Shown: positions 1-5,307 of the stretch, piece after piece
Layout of the letters: the number at the start of each line of letters is the position of its first letter
Numbering within the stretch: position 1 is the first letter of the stretch
Source of the DNA: Deltaproteobacteria bacterium
GTDB lineage: Bacteria; JAUYMQ01
Direction: 5' to 3'
Length of the DNA: 5,307 nt
Assembly: GCA_030698575.1 (NCBI GenBank)
Contig: JAUYMQ010000606.1
Coordinates: forward strand, 1 to 5,307
Notes under the pieces: model-generated
Seen by the model: only the letters and a program-made list of their open reading frames with translations
The model's database searches: none
What the model was told of the DNA's origin: nothing
Made by a program: the position numbers and the translations under genes

Positions 1-1
1 G

Positions 2-26
2 GAAAGAATACTTCTATTATTCTTTC
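2..26. repeat. AT-rich 9-bp inverted repeat at the left edge
   Basis: The arm GAAAGAATA (2-10) is the exact reverse complement of TATTCTTTC (18-26), with a 7-base spacer. As RNA it could form a 9-bp hairpin, but no U-run follows it, so it is not a clear terminator. It lies about 30 bp before the kinase start and could be an operator or part of the upstream gene's end. A -10-like TATTAT sits at 15-20 within it, but any -35 element would be outside the window. Function is unknown. Confidence 0.35.
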
Positions 27-56
27 TCGACCAAACTCCGTTCGGATCTTGAATAA
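3..56 (+). CDS. Possible 3' end of an upstream gene (partial, uncertain)
   Basis: The frame running into the TAA at 54-56 is open back to the window edge and reads KEYFYYSFSTKLRSDLE. Its stop codon directly abuts the ATG of the sensor kinase, an arrangement typical of translationally coupled genes. The other two forward frames are also open for most of this short stretch, so the reading is weakly supported and I recognise no family. If real, the kinase belongs to an operon that begins left of the window. If not, this stretch is leader sequence. Confidence 0.2.
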   Translation, partial: KEYFYYSFSTKLRSDLE

Positions 57-2246
57 ATGAGCGCATACTCGTTTCCACCCTTCATAGCCGCTATTGCCAA
101 TCTTTGCATTGGTCTCTTTGTTATTGGTTTTGCGCCGAAGCGAAGAATAAACCAACTTTACCTATCGCTTAGCACGTGCGGTGCGCTTTGGAATTTGGGG
201 GTATTTTTCCTTTTCCTTAAGCATGATCCAGAATCAGCATTGTTCTGGGCGCGCCTACTGCAGAATGGCGTCATTCTTATCCCACCGCTATTCTTACATC
301 TTATCTATCATTTGCTAGGCAAAAAAAATTCTAAGTTATTGGCCGGAACTTACGGTATCGCGATCGCATTCGTAAGTCTAAACTTGAGCGGCCATTTAAT
401 AAACGATATAAAGACGGTTACCTATCCGAATGGTGTCCAGCATTCTTATGGCCAGGGCGGAGCGCTGTACGCAAGCTTCATGCTGTTTCTGCTCTCTTCT
501 ATGTTCATTATAATAAAACAGCTACTTTCGGCTATTCGCACCACTACTGGAATCAAACACGAGCAGTTCAAATATTTGCTTCTCGCTCTAGGGATCACAC
601 TCGCCGGTGGGCTAAACGACATGATGCCCATCGTCTCCGTTCAAACCTACCCGATTGTTAACGTCCCCGTGTACCCCTTTGGAAGCATCGCAATCATAGG
701 GTGGGCGTTCATCATTGCCTATGCGATCCTCAAGCATCGCCTGATGGACATCGATGTCGTCATAAAGAAGAGCGTTACTTATTCAGCGCTCCTGTTGCTC
801 TTATTGGTCCCATGCTATGTGATGCTGATTGTTGGCCAGAGCGTCTTCTTCGGACGCGTAGATCGCGGCTTTAGTGCGCTCTTCCTCACCCTCCTCACCG
901 TGGCGACGTTTGTATTCCCAAGGCTGAAGACCCGGACTGAGCAAACAATCGAGCAGGTACTTTTCAAGGGGAAGTACGACTATCGCGACACGCTGGCTCG
1001 CTTCAGCCAGGATCTTGTCACCATCATTAATCTCGATACGCTTCTGAACCGTACGCTGACTGTGCTGGCTGACACCATGGAGATCAGCCGCGCTTGGGCG
1101 TGGCTCTACCATCGGGGAAGCGACCGTTTTCAGCTCCAGGCCTCGACCTCGGAAGATCATATGCTGACCGGCGAGGTATTCCTTCCGATGAGCCACGTGC
1201 TCCTCGAGGAGCTGGCGGTCCGTCCCCGGGTGCTAGTTACAGAGGAGCTCGAGCGCTACGAGATCAATCCAAGTGCCGTAGCGCTCGGTGCCGCGTTGCG
1301 AGAGCTGGACTGCGAGGCCTGCGTCCCGCTCTCGGCCAAGGGGCGCCTCATCGGCGTCATCATGCTCGGGCGGAAGACCGAGGGGGGAATCTATAGCGAA
1401 GAGGATCTGAAGCTCCTCGGTACGCTGGGCAACGAGGCGGCCATCGCGGTCGAGAATGCCCGGCTCTACGAGGACCTGAAGCAGCAGCAGACGCAGTTTC
1501 TGCGGTCACAGCGCCTTGCCACGGTGGGCCAGCTCGCCGCCGGCCTCGCGCACGAGATCCGCAATCCGCTTGTCGCCGTCAAGACCTTTCTCCAGCTCCT
1601 GCCCGAGCGCCTGGACGATGAGGAGTTCCGCACGAGCTTCCTCGAGACGACATCGAGCGAGGTCGAGCGCATCACTCATCTCCTGAACCAGCTTCTCGAG
1701 TTCGCGCGTCCGTCTGATCCGGTTTACCGCCCCGAGGATTTGGTGAAGACCGCCGATCAGATGGCGACGCTGGCGAAGAACGAAGCGTTCAAGCGGGGAA
1801 TCAGCCTCACCACGCGCTACGACGCGGGGATGCCGCTGGTCACGATGGATGCGAAGCAGCTGAAGCAGGTCGTCCAGAACCTTCTCAACAACGCCATCCA
1901 GGCGACGCCGGAGGGCGGCACTGTTCATCTCGAGATCCACCGCCACCGCGGCCCGGGGGGCGAGGCGCAGGTCCAGCTCGAGGTGTCAGACACCGGCCGC
2001 GGCATTGCCGAGGAGGATCTCGATAAGCTCTTCACGCCCTTCTACACCACCCGCGATACCGGCACCGGGCTCGGGCTGGCCATGGCGCATCGGATCATCA
2101 TGGACCACCACGGCACCATCGAAGTGAAGAGCCAGGTCGACTTCGGCACGCACTTCACCATCACGCTCCCAGTCGAGCCCGTTTTCGTTTCTGCGGACAC
2201 CGAAAGCGCGGAACTTCCCGACCCCGGCGATTCGCCCCGCGAGTGA
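57..2246 (+). CDS. Membrane sensor histidine kinase (7TM-type sensor, GAF, HisKA, HATPase)
   Basis: This 729-residue protein should autophosphorylate on a histidine and pass the phosphate to a response regulator, most likely the NtrC-type protein encoded at the right end of the window. Residues 1-225 hold about seven hydrophobic spans, resembling the N-terminal 7TM region of histidine kinases. The family-typical stretch KHRLMDIDVVIKKS (226-239) follows, then two more spans (about 242-263 and 272-288). A GAF-like domain covers roughly 320-468 and a short helical linker 468-485. The H-box has His499 in LAHEIRNP. The N-box has Asn608 and Asn612, the G1 box is DTGRG (645-649), the F-box is LFTPFYTT (658-665) and the G2 box is GTGLGLA (669-675), so the catalytic core is complete. 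A TAA directly precedes the ATG, so no longer ATG-initiated frame exists. No strong ribosome site is visible. The membrane half is much poorer in GC than the kinase half. The ligand is unknown. The layout recalls PrsK-type kinases of exosortase loci, but nothing here proves that. Confidence 0.95.
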   Translation: MSAYSFPPFIAAIANLCIGLFVIGFAPKRRINQLYLSLSTCGALWNLGVFFLFLKHDPESALFWARLLQNGVILIPPLFLHLIYHLLGKKNSKLLAGTYGIAIAFVSLNLSGHLINDIKTVTYPNGVQHSYGQGGALYASFMLFLLSSMFIIIKQLLSAIRTTTGIKHEQFKYLLLALGITLAGGLNDMMPIVSVQTYPIVNVPVYPFGSIAIIGWAFIIAYAILKHRLMDIDVVIKKSVTYSALLLLLLVPCYVMLIVGQSVFFGRVDRGFSALFLTLLTVATFVFPRLKTRTEQTIEQVLFKGKYDYRDTLARFSQDLVTIINLDTLLNRTLTVLADTMEISRAWAWLYHRGSDRFQLQASTSEDHMLTGEVFLPMSHVLLEELAVRPRVLVTEELERYEINPSAVALGAALRELDCEACVPLSAKGRLIGVIMLGRKTEGGIYSEEDLKLLGTLGNEAAIAVENARLYEDLKQQQTQFLRSQRLATVGQLAAGLAHEIRNPLVAVKTFLQLLPERLDDEEFRTSFLETTSSEVERITHLLNQLLEFARPSDPVYRPEDLVKTADQMATLAKNEAFKRGISLTTRYDAGMPLVTMDAKQLKQVVQNLLNNAIQATPEGGTVHLEIHRHRGPGGEAQVQLEVSDTGRGIAEEDLDKLFTPFYTTRDTGTGLGLAMAHRIIMDHHGTIEVKSQVDFGTHFTITLPVEPVFVSADTESAELPDPGDSPRE

Positions 2247-2282
2247 AAAGTTTTTCTCAATTTGTGTAATCTGACCCCCCGA

Positions 2283-2294
2283 GCCCAATTGGGC
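2283..2294. promoter_or_regulatory. Perfect 12-bp palindrome, candidate activator site
   Basis: GCCCAATTGGGC is perfectly self-complementary. Its centre lies about 143 bp upstream of the transcription start predicted from the sigma-54 promoter, within the usual range for upstream activating sequences bound by NtrC-family dimers. No second copy is seen in this gap. That it binds the neighbouring regulator is inference. It could also be bound by another dimeric regulator or be chance. Confidence 0.35.
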
Positions 2295-2405
2295 GCTCCG
2301 TGGGACGTTTTACGGCCGCCGCGGCGCAAGCCGAATCTCTTTCACATTCAGGTACTTGCTCTCTTCCGACGCGCCTCCTCGCTACACGTGGCGGCGCGCC
2401 GGTTT

Positions 2406-2420
2406 TGGCACGTTCCTTGC
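2406..2420 (+). promoter_or_regulatory. Sigma-54 (RpoN) promoter of the fusion gene
   Basis: TGGCACG-TTCC-TTGC matches the known sigma-54 consensus TGGCACG-N4-TTGCW at every defined position except the last, where C replaces A/T. The invariant GG (2407-2408) and GC (2419-2420) are separated by exactly 10 bp, the required -24/-12 spacing. Transcription would begin near 2432, giving a leader of about 80 nt before the ATG at 2514. The match is unusually good. It lies between genes, points towards the next gene and is followed nearby by a gene for a sigma-54 activator, so it is likely functional. Confidence 0.8.
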
Positions 2421-2437
2421 CCCTAAAAAGGGTAAGC

Positions 2438-2471
2438 GGCCGGGATCCTTGCAAATCTTTCTGGTCCGGCC
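2438..2471 (+). other. Possible leader hairpin upstream of the fusion gene
   Basis: GGCCGG (2438-2443) can pair with CCGGCC (2466-2471), extended by one G-U pair, around a loop of about 20 nt. It lies early in the predicted sigma-54 transcript, some 24 nt before the GGAAGGA element. It may only reflect GC-rich sequence. No riboswitch class is recognised. Confidence 0.2.
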
Positions 2472-2494
2472 ACAACGCCATCCCCGCCGGCGGC

Positions 2495-2501
2495 GGAAGG
2501 A
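2495..2501 (+). promoter_or_regulatory. Ribosome binding site of the fusion gene
   Basis: GGAAGGA resembles the Shine-Dalgarno consensus and ends 12 bases before the ATG at 2514. That spacing is long but tolerable. It supports this start, which also places the typical receiver N-terminus (RILVIDDD) immediately after Met-Pro. Confidence 0.5.
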
Positions 2502-2513
2502 CAGAGCACACGC

Positions 2514-4448
2514 ATGCCCCGGATCCTGGTCATCGACGACGACCTGAGCGCACGGGAGTCGGCACGTCTCGTGCTGGCCGATCAAGCCACCGTGAGAACG
2601 GCTTCGTTCGACGATGACGTCCTCACGCAGATCGCTCGCGAGCCGGCGGACCTTCTGCTTGTCGGTCTCTCTACCCCGCTCGATCGGCCGCTGCGTGTTC
2701 TCCGGGAGGTTCTACTCGCGGATCCCAACGTGCGAGTGATGGTTCTCGTAGAGCGCGATCTCATGGCCGCCGCGCAGCGCATCTTCGACTACAGGGTCGA
2801 GGCGATCCTTCCAAAACCTTTTGATCCACATGCCCTTCGCCGGCGCGTCGGCGAGGTTTTCTCGGGGCACGACCGCATTCCAACGCTTCGCGAGTCGATG
2901 GAAGCCGCCGAATCCGAGGAGCACCACACCGGCCCGGATCTCGCCGTTCTGCTCCCCGCCGCCCTGCGTCCCTTCTTCGCCCGAAGCGCACAGAGCAACG
3001 GGCACGTCGTGATCGAGGGTGAACCGGGCACCGGGAAGAGCGCGCTGGCGCATCGGCTCCACCTCGATAGCCCCTGGCGCAACTCGCCCTACGCCCGGGT
3101 GGACGCCTGGGCACTCACCGAGGCCCGGCTCGACGCCGTGCTCACGCGCCTGGCCACGAACGGCACTGAACGGGAGCACGTGGCAACGCTCTGCATCGAA
3201 GAGCTGGCGCTGCTCGCCCCCGAGATGCACCCGCTCCTCCGCGATCTCGCCGAGGGGAACTATCCGCCCGGCACGCATGCTCCCGTCCGGCGCATGACGC
3301 TTCGACTTCTCATCACCACGACCGAATCTCTTGCCGATCTCGCCGCGCGCGGCGCCCTGCCTCGCGAGCTTCGGGATGCCATCGCGGTACTCGTTCTCAG
3401 GCTTCCACCCCTCCGCTCTCGCAAAGGCGAACTGAGCGATCTGTGCGCCGTAATCACGGATGAACTCGCGCGTCGCTACGCGCGGGAGCCCGTGCGGCTC
3501 TCGCAAGACGCGCTGGACAAACTGCACATCTACCTGTGGCCGGGGAACCTGCGTGAGTTGCGCACCGTCCTTGCCCGCGCGATAGCCCTCACCGACAACA
3601 CCGAGGTGTCGGGCGACGCGGTCCACTTCATCGACGAGGTGCTGCCGTTCCCGGCCCCGCCGCTCGAACAGGCAGTGGAGGAAGGGCCCCCGACCGCTTC
3701 CGCTCAGACTGAAGAGCCCGCCCGGAATGCCCCGGCCGTGAACCATGAGCCCGACTCGCCGACACCGGAAACAGCCCCCTGGGGGCTCCCGCCCCCCATG
3801 GAGCTGGTGGCCCAGCTCCTGGCGCATGAGGTGAAGAATCCCCTCGTCGCTATCAAGACGTTCACCCAGCTCCTCCGAGACAAGTTCGACGACGCTGAGT
3901 TCCGCGACCGGTTCTATGAGATCGTGAGCGGGGACGTGGCGCGTATCGATTCGCTCGTCGAAGCGGCAACTGCCTATTCGCGGCTCGAGGCGCCCAGTCC
4001 CGAGCCCGTCGATATCGGCGTGCTCTTCGACGACGTGCTGAAGGAGTTCGAGCGGAGCTTTCTCGGCAAGCGCATCCTGGTGCTGCGCGAGGGTCTGGAG
4101 ACCCGGCCCCGGGCGCTCGCTGATCCCGCGCAGCTTCGCTACGCAATCCGCTGCATCATCGCCAAGTCGGTTGATCTGATGCCCGAGGGTGCGGATCTCC
4201 AGATTGGATTCCAGACCGTCGCGGCCACTGCCGGGACCGGCTCACGCCTCGCGGCGACCCTGCGGATCGGCGGCGCCGAGGGCATGATGGCGGACATGGC
4301 CCCATTGGGCGAGCGGAAAGAGGGCCTGCCCGGAAACCTCGAGATGGCGCTTGCCCGGGAGGTTCTCATGCGGCAGGACGGGGCGCTCCGCATCGACATG
4401 GACGACCCGCGCGCCGCGGTCGTCACCATCGACCTGCCTGCGGCCTGA
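2514..4448 (+). CDS. Degenerate receiver / AAA+ / histidine-kinase-like fusion protein
   Basis: This 644-residue cytoplasmic protein has three modules in a combination I do not recognise as a named family. Residues 1-117 are a receiver with acidic pocket (Asp8, Asp9) and Lys101, but Gly51 occupies the phosphoacceptor site and Val79 the Thr/Ser site. Residues about 140-376 resemble an NtrC AAA+ module. Walker A GEPGTGKS (169-176) and the WPGNLREL motif (342-349) are kept. The Walker B region reads LCIEE (226-230), the GAFTGA loop is absent, and the FRxDLxxRL arginines fall on Pro and Ala in my alignment. A Pro/Glu/Ala-rich linker (about 378-427) joins a DHp-like region with His438 in LAHEVKNP. 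In the ATPase-like end, the N-box asparagines align with Cys547 and Lys551, the G1 Asp is missing, and the G2 glycines are partly lost. No HTH is seen. I infer a regulatory pseudo-enzyme rather than a kinase or sigma-54 activator. The uninterrupted frame argues against a decaying pseudogene. Confidence 0.85.
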   Translation: MPRILVIDDDLSARESARLVLADQATVRTASFDDDVLTQIAREPADLLLVGLSTPLDRPLRVLREVLLADPNVRVMVLVERDLMAAAQRIFDYRVEAILPKPFDPHALRRRVGEVFSGHDRIPTLRESMEAAESEEHHTGPDLAVLLPAALRPFFARSAQSNGHVVIEGEPGTGKSALAHRLHLDSPWRNSPYARVDAWALTEARLDAVLTRLATNGTEREHVATLCIEELALLAPEMHPLLRDLAEGNYPPGTHAPVRRMTLRLLITTTESLADLAARGALPRELRDAIAVLVLRLPPLRSRKGELSDLCAVITDELARRYAREPVRLSQDALDKLHIYLWPGNLRELRTVLARAIALTDNTEVSGDAVHFIDEVLPFPAPPLEQAVEEGPPTASAQTEEPARNAPAVNHEPDSPTPETAPWGLPPPMELVAQLLAHEVKNPLVAIKTFTQLLRDKFDDAEFRDRFYEIVSGDVARIDSLVEAATAYSRLEAPSPEPVDIGVLFDDVLKEFERSFLGKRILVLREGLETRPRALADPAQLRYAIRCIIAKSVDLMPEGADLQIGFQTVAATAGTGSRLAATLRIGGAEGMMADMAPLGERKEGLPGNLEMALAREVLMRQDGALRIDMDDPRAAVVTIDLPAA

Positions 4449-4463
4449 CGCGGGTGCGCGTCG
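4446..4463 (+). terminator. Small hairpin at the stop of the fusion gene, weak terminator candidate
   Basis: GACGCG (4447-4452) pairs with CGCGTC (4457-4462) around a GGTG tetraloop, with one extra U-G pair outside. The stem overlaps the TGA stop codon. Only a poor T-rich stretch (CTTTGTTG) follows, so intrinsic termination would be weak. It may reduce read-through into the next gene or be incidental. Confidence 0.3.
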
Positions 4464-4470
4464 AACTTTG

Positions 4471-4498
4471 TTGCCTTCATGATCTGCCGTGATATAAT
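4471..4498 (+). promoter_or_regulatory. Sigma-70-type extended -10 promoter of the response regulator gene
   Basis: A perfect TATAAT (4493-4498) is preceded by TGA at 4490-4492, giving the extended -10 form TGnTATAAT. A -35-like TTGCCT (4471-4476) lies 16 bp upstream. Transcription would begin near 4505, leaving a leader of about 50 nt. A consensus -10 in such GC-rich surroundings, placed between genes, is unlikely to be chance. It suggests housekeeping expression of the regulator, independent of the sigma-54 promoter of the preceding gene. Confidence 0.65.
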
Positions 4499-4554
4499 CC
4501 GCATCCCCTCCGCAAGATCCGCCGTCCACTAGCCACGGACAGACAAGCAACCAG

Positions 4555-5307
4555 ATGAACACAAAGATTCTTGTCATCGACGATGAGCCGAGTGTTCGCG
4601 AGTCGCTGAAAATGGCACTCAAGAACGACTTTCTCGTGATCGCGGCCGCCTCCGCGGAGGAGGGAATCAAGATCGTCGAGGAGGATCGGCCGGATCTCGT
4701 GCTGCTCGACGTGATCATGCCCGGGGTCGACGGCATCTCGGCGCTCGAGCGCATCCGCGCCATCGATCAGCGCGTCCCCGTCCTCATGCTCACTGCCTCA
4801 CAGACGCGCAATACCGCCTTCCAGGCCGGCCGGTTGGGCGCTTACGATTACATCATGAAGCCTTTCGAGCTCGACGAGCTGCGGCAAAAGCTGGCGCGCG
4901 CGCTCGAAACCGTAGCCCTCAAGGCGGAGAATCAGGAGCTCCGCTCGGAGGTGAAACGGCGGTACCAGTTCGGGAACATCCTCGGGAAGAGCAAGGAGAT
5001 GGAGCGGGTTTACCGGACGATCGAGCAAATCGCCGTTACGAAAACCACCATTCTCATCACGGGCGAGAGCGGGACCGGCAAGGAGATGGTGGCGAAGGCC
5101 GTGCACTACAATTCGCCCCGCAAGGACAAGCCCTTCGTGGCCATCAACTGCGCGGCAATCCCCGAAACGCTCATCGAGAGCGAGCTGTTCGGCCACGAAC
5201 GAGGCGCGTTCACCGATGCCCGCGCCCGCCAGATCGGCAAGTTCGAAAACGCTGTGGGAGGGACCCTCTTCCTCGACGAGATCGGCGAGCTGTCGCTGAC
5301 CCTGCAG
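4555..5307 (+). CDS. NtrC-family sigma-54 response regulator (5' part, truncated by window)
   Basis: The 251 visible residues form the start of a phosphorylation-controlled activator of sigma-54 RNA polymerase, which uses ATP hydrolysis by its AAA+ ring to open promoters. The receiver (1-120) has the acidic pair Asp9/Asp10, phosphoacceptor Asp52 in LLDVIMP, Thr80 and Lys102, so it looks fully functional. A linker helix rich in Glu, Lys and Arg (about 120-138) leads to the AAA+ module. This shows Walker A GESGTGKE (170-177), the sigma-54 contact loop as GAFTDA (217-222) rather than GAFTGA, and Walker B GTLFLDE (236-242). The frame runs off the right edge. Family members are usually about 450 residues, so the end of the AAA+ module and a Fis-type HTH should lie beyond. 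The start is the first ATG before the receiver. The ribosome site is weak (GGA at 4537-4539, 15 bases upstream). Its probable partner is the kinase at 57-2246. Confidence 0.95.
   Translation, partial: MNTKILVIDDEPSVRESLKMALKNDFLVIAAASAEEGIKIVEEDRPDLVLLDVIMPGVDGISALERIRAIDQRVPVLMLTASQTRNTAFQAGRLGAYDYIMKPFELDELRQKLARALETVALKAENQELRSEVKRRYQFGNILGKSKEMERVYRTIEQIAVTKTTILITGESGTGKEMVAKAVHYNSPRKDKPFVAINCAAIPETLIESELFGHERGAFTDARARQIGKFENAVGGTLFLDEIGELSLTLQ

Larger units (their letters stand above)
2247..2513. other. Intergenic regulatory region between the kinase and the fusion gene
   Basis: This 267-bp gap holds no convincing gene. Short open frames crossing it run out of frame into the next gene and look like chance GC-rich frames. 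From left to right it contains a T-rich stretch just after the kinase stop (a 5-bp dyad GAAAA/TTTTC with almost no loop, not a credible terminator), a 12-bp palindrome, GC-rich sequence with a short palindrome at 2317-2326, a CACGTG at 2385-2390, a sigma-54 promoter, and a leader of about 80 nt with a possible hairpin and a Shine-Dalgarno-like GGAAGGA. The arrangement suggests the middle gene is transcribed separately from the kinase. Confidence 0.7.

Noticed and set aside
1506-1946. 146-codon minus-strand frame within the kinase core
   Set aside because: It is antisense to the HisKA/HATPase region and its translation looks like a shadow of that coding sequence.
57-2246. Assigning the kinase as PrsK of an exosortase system
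   Set aside because: The membrane-GAF-kinase layout is similar, but no exosortase, PEP-CTERM or polysaccharide gene is visible, and the layout is widespread among other sensor kinases.
2243-2262. Terminator after the kinase gene
   Set aside because: GAAAA/TTTTC forms a dyad with only two bases between the arms, which cannot fold as a stable hairpin, and no GC-rich stem precedes the T-run.
2300-2617. 105-codon plus-strand frame across the intergenic gap
   Set aside because: It overlaps the sigma-54 promoter and the receiver start out of frame, and its Arg/Ala/Gly-rich translation resembles no domain.
2712-3827. 371-codon open frame on the minus strand inside the fusion gene
   Set aside because: It lies wholly antisense to a well-supported gene, its translation is Gly/Arg/Glu-rich without recognisable motifs, and long antisense frames are common in GC-rich DNA.
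2514-4448. Fusion gene as a pseudogene
   Set aside because: There is no frameshift or internal stop over 644 codons, good start signals are present, and conserved motifs remain at the ends of all modules. The losses look like functional change rather than decay.
1-5307. CRISPR arrays, tRNA or rRNA genes, insertion sequences
   Set aside because: I saw no regularly spaced repeats, tRNA-like cloverleaf, rRNA segments, transposase motifs or terminal inverted repeats.

Overview
This is a high-GC bacterial window with three consecutive plus-strand genes that together look like a two-component signalling locus controlling sigma-54-dependent transcription. I cannot place the organism from these genes alone. 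A GC-rich, sigma-54-using lineage such as the delta-proteobacterial groups or one of the uncultured soil and sediment phyla would fit, and that is a guess.

Layout. Positions 57-2246 encode a complete membrane sensor histidine kinase with a multi-spanning membrane N-terminus of the 7TM kinase-sensor type, a GAF-like domain and an intact HisKA plus HATPase core. A gene-free gap of 267 bp follows. It holds a near-consensus sigma-54 promoter (GG/GC elements at 2407-2408 and 2419-2420) and, about 125 bp further upstream, a perfect 12-bp palindrome that could be an activator site. Positions 2514-4448 encode a 644-residue fusion protein: an NtrC-like receiver, an NtrC-like AAA+ module, then a histidine-kinase-like DHp and ATPase region. 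Each of these modules has lost key catalytic residues, yet the reading frame is intact and the DHp histidine is kept. A 106-bp gap follows, with a small hairpin at the stop codon and a perfect extended -10 promoter. Position 4555 to the window end is the first 251 residues of an orthodox NtrC-family response regulator (phosphorylatable receiver, Walker A, GAFTDA loop, Walker B), cut by the window edge.

How they may work together (inference). The kinase senses a membrane or cytoplasmic cue and phosphorylates the NtrC-type regulator, which would activate sigma-54 promoters, possibly including the one in front of the middle gene. The middle protein has no phosphorylatable receiver Asp, no GAFTGA loop, no recognisable ATP site in its kinase part and no visible DNA-binding domain. 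It therefore looks like a pseudo-enzyme that modulates its two neighbours, for example by mixed dimers with the kinase DHp or mixed AAA+ rings with the regulator. It resembles a fused, diverged copy of both neighbours and is the most unusual thing here.

A second oddity is a sharp change of base composition inside the kinase gene. The membrane-sensor half has segments near 35% GC, while the kinase core reaches about 73% in places.
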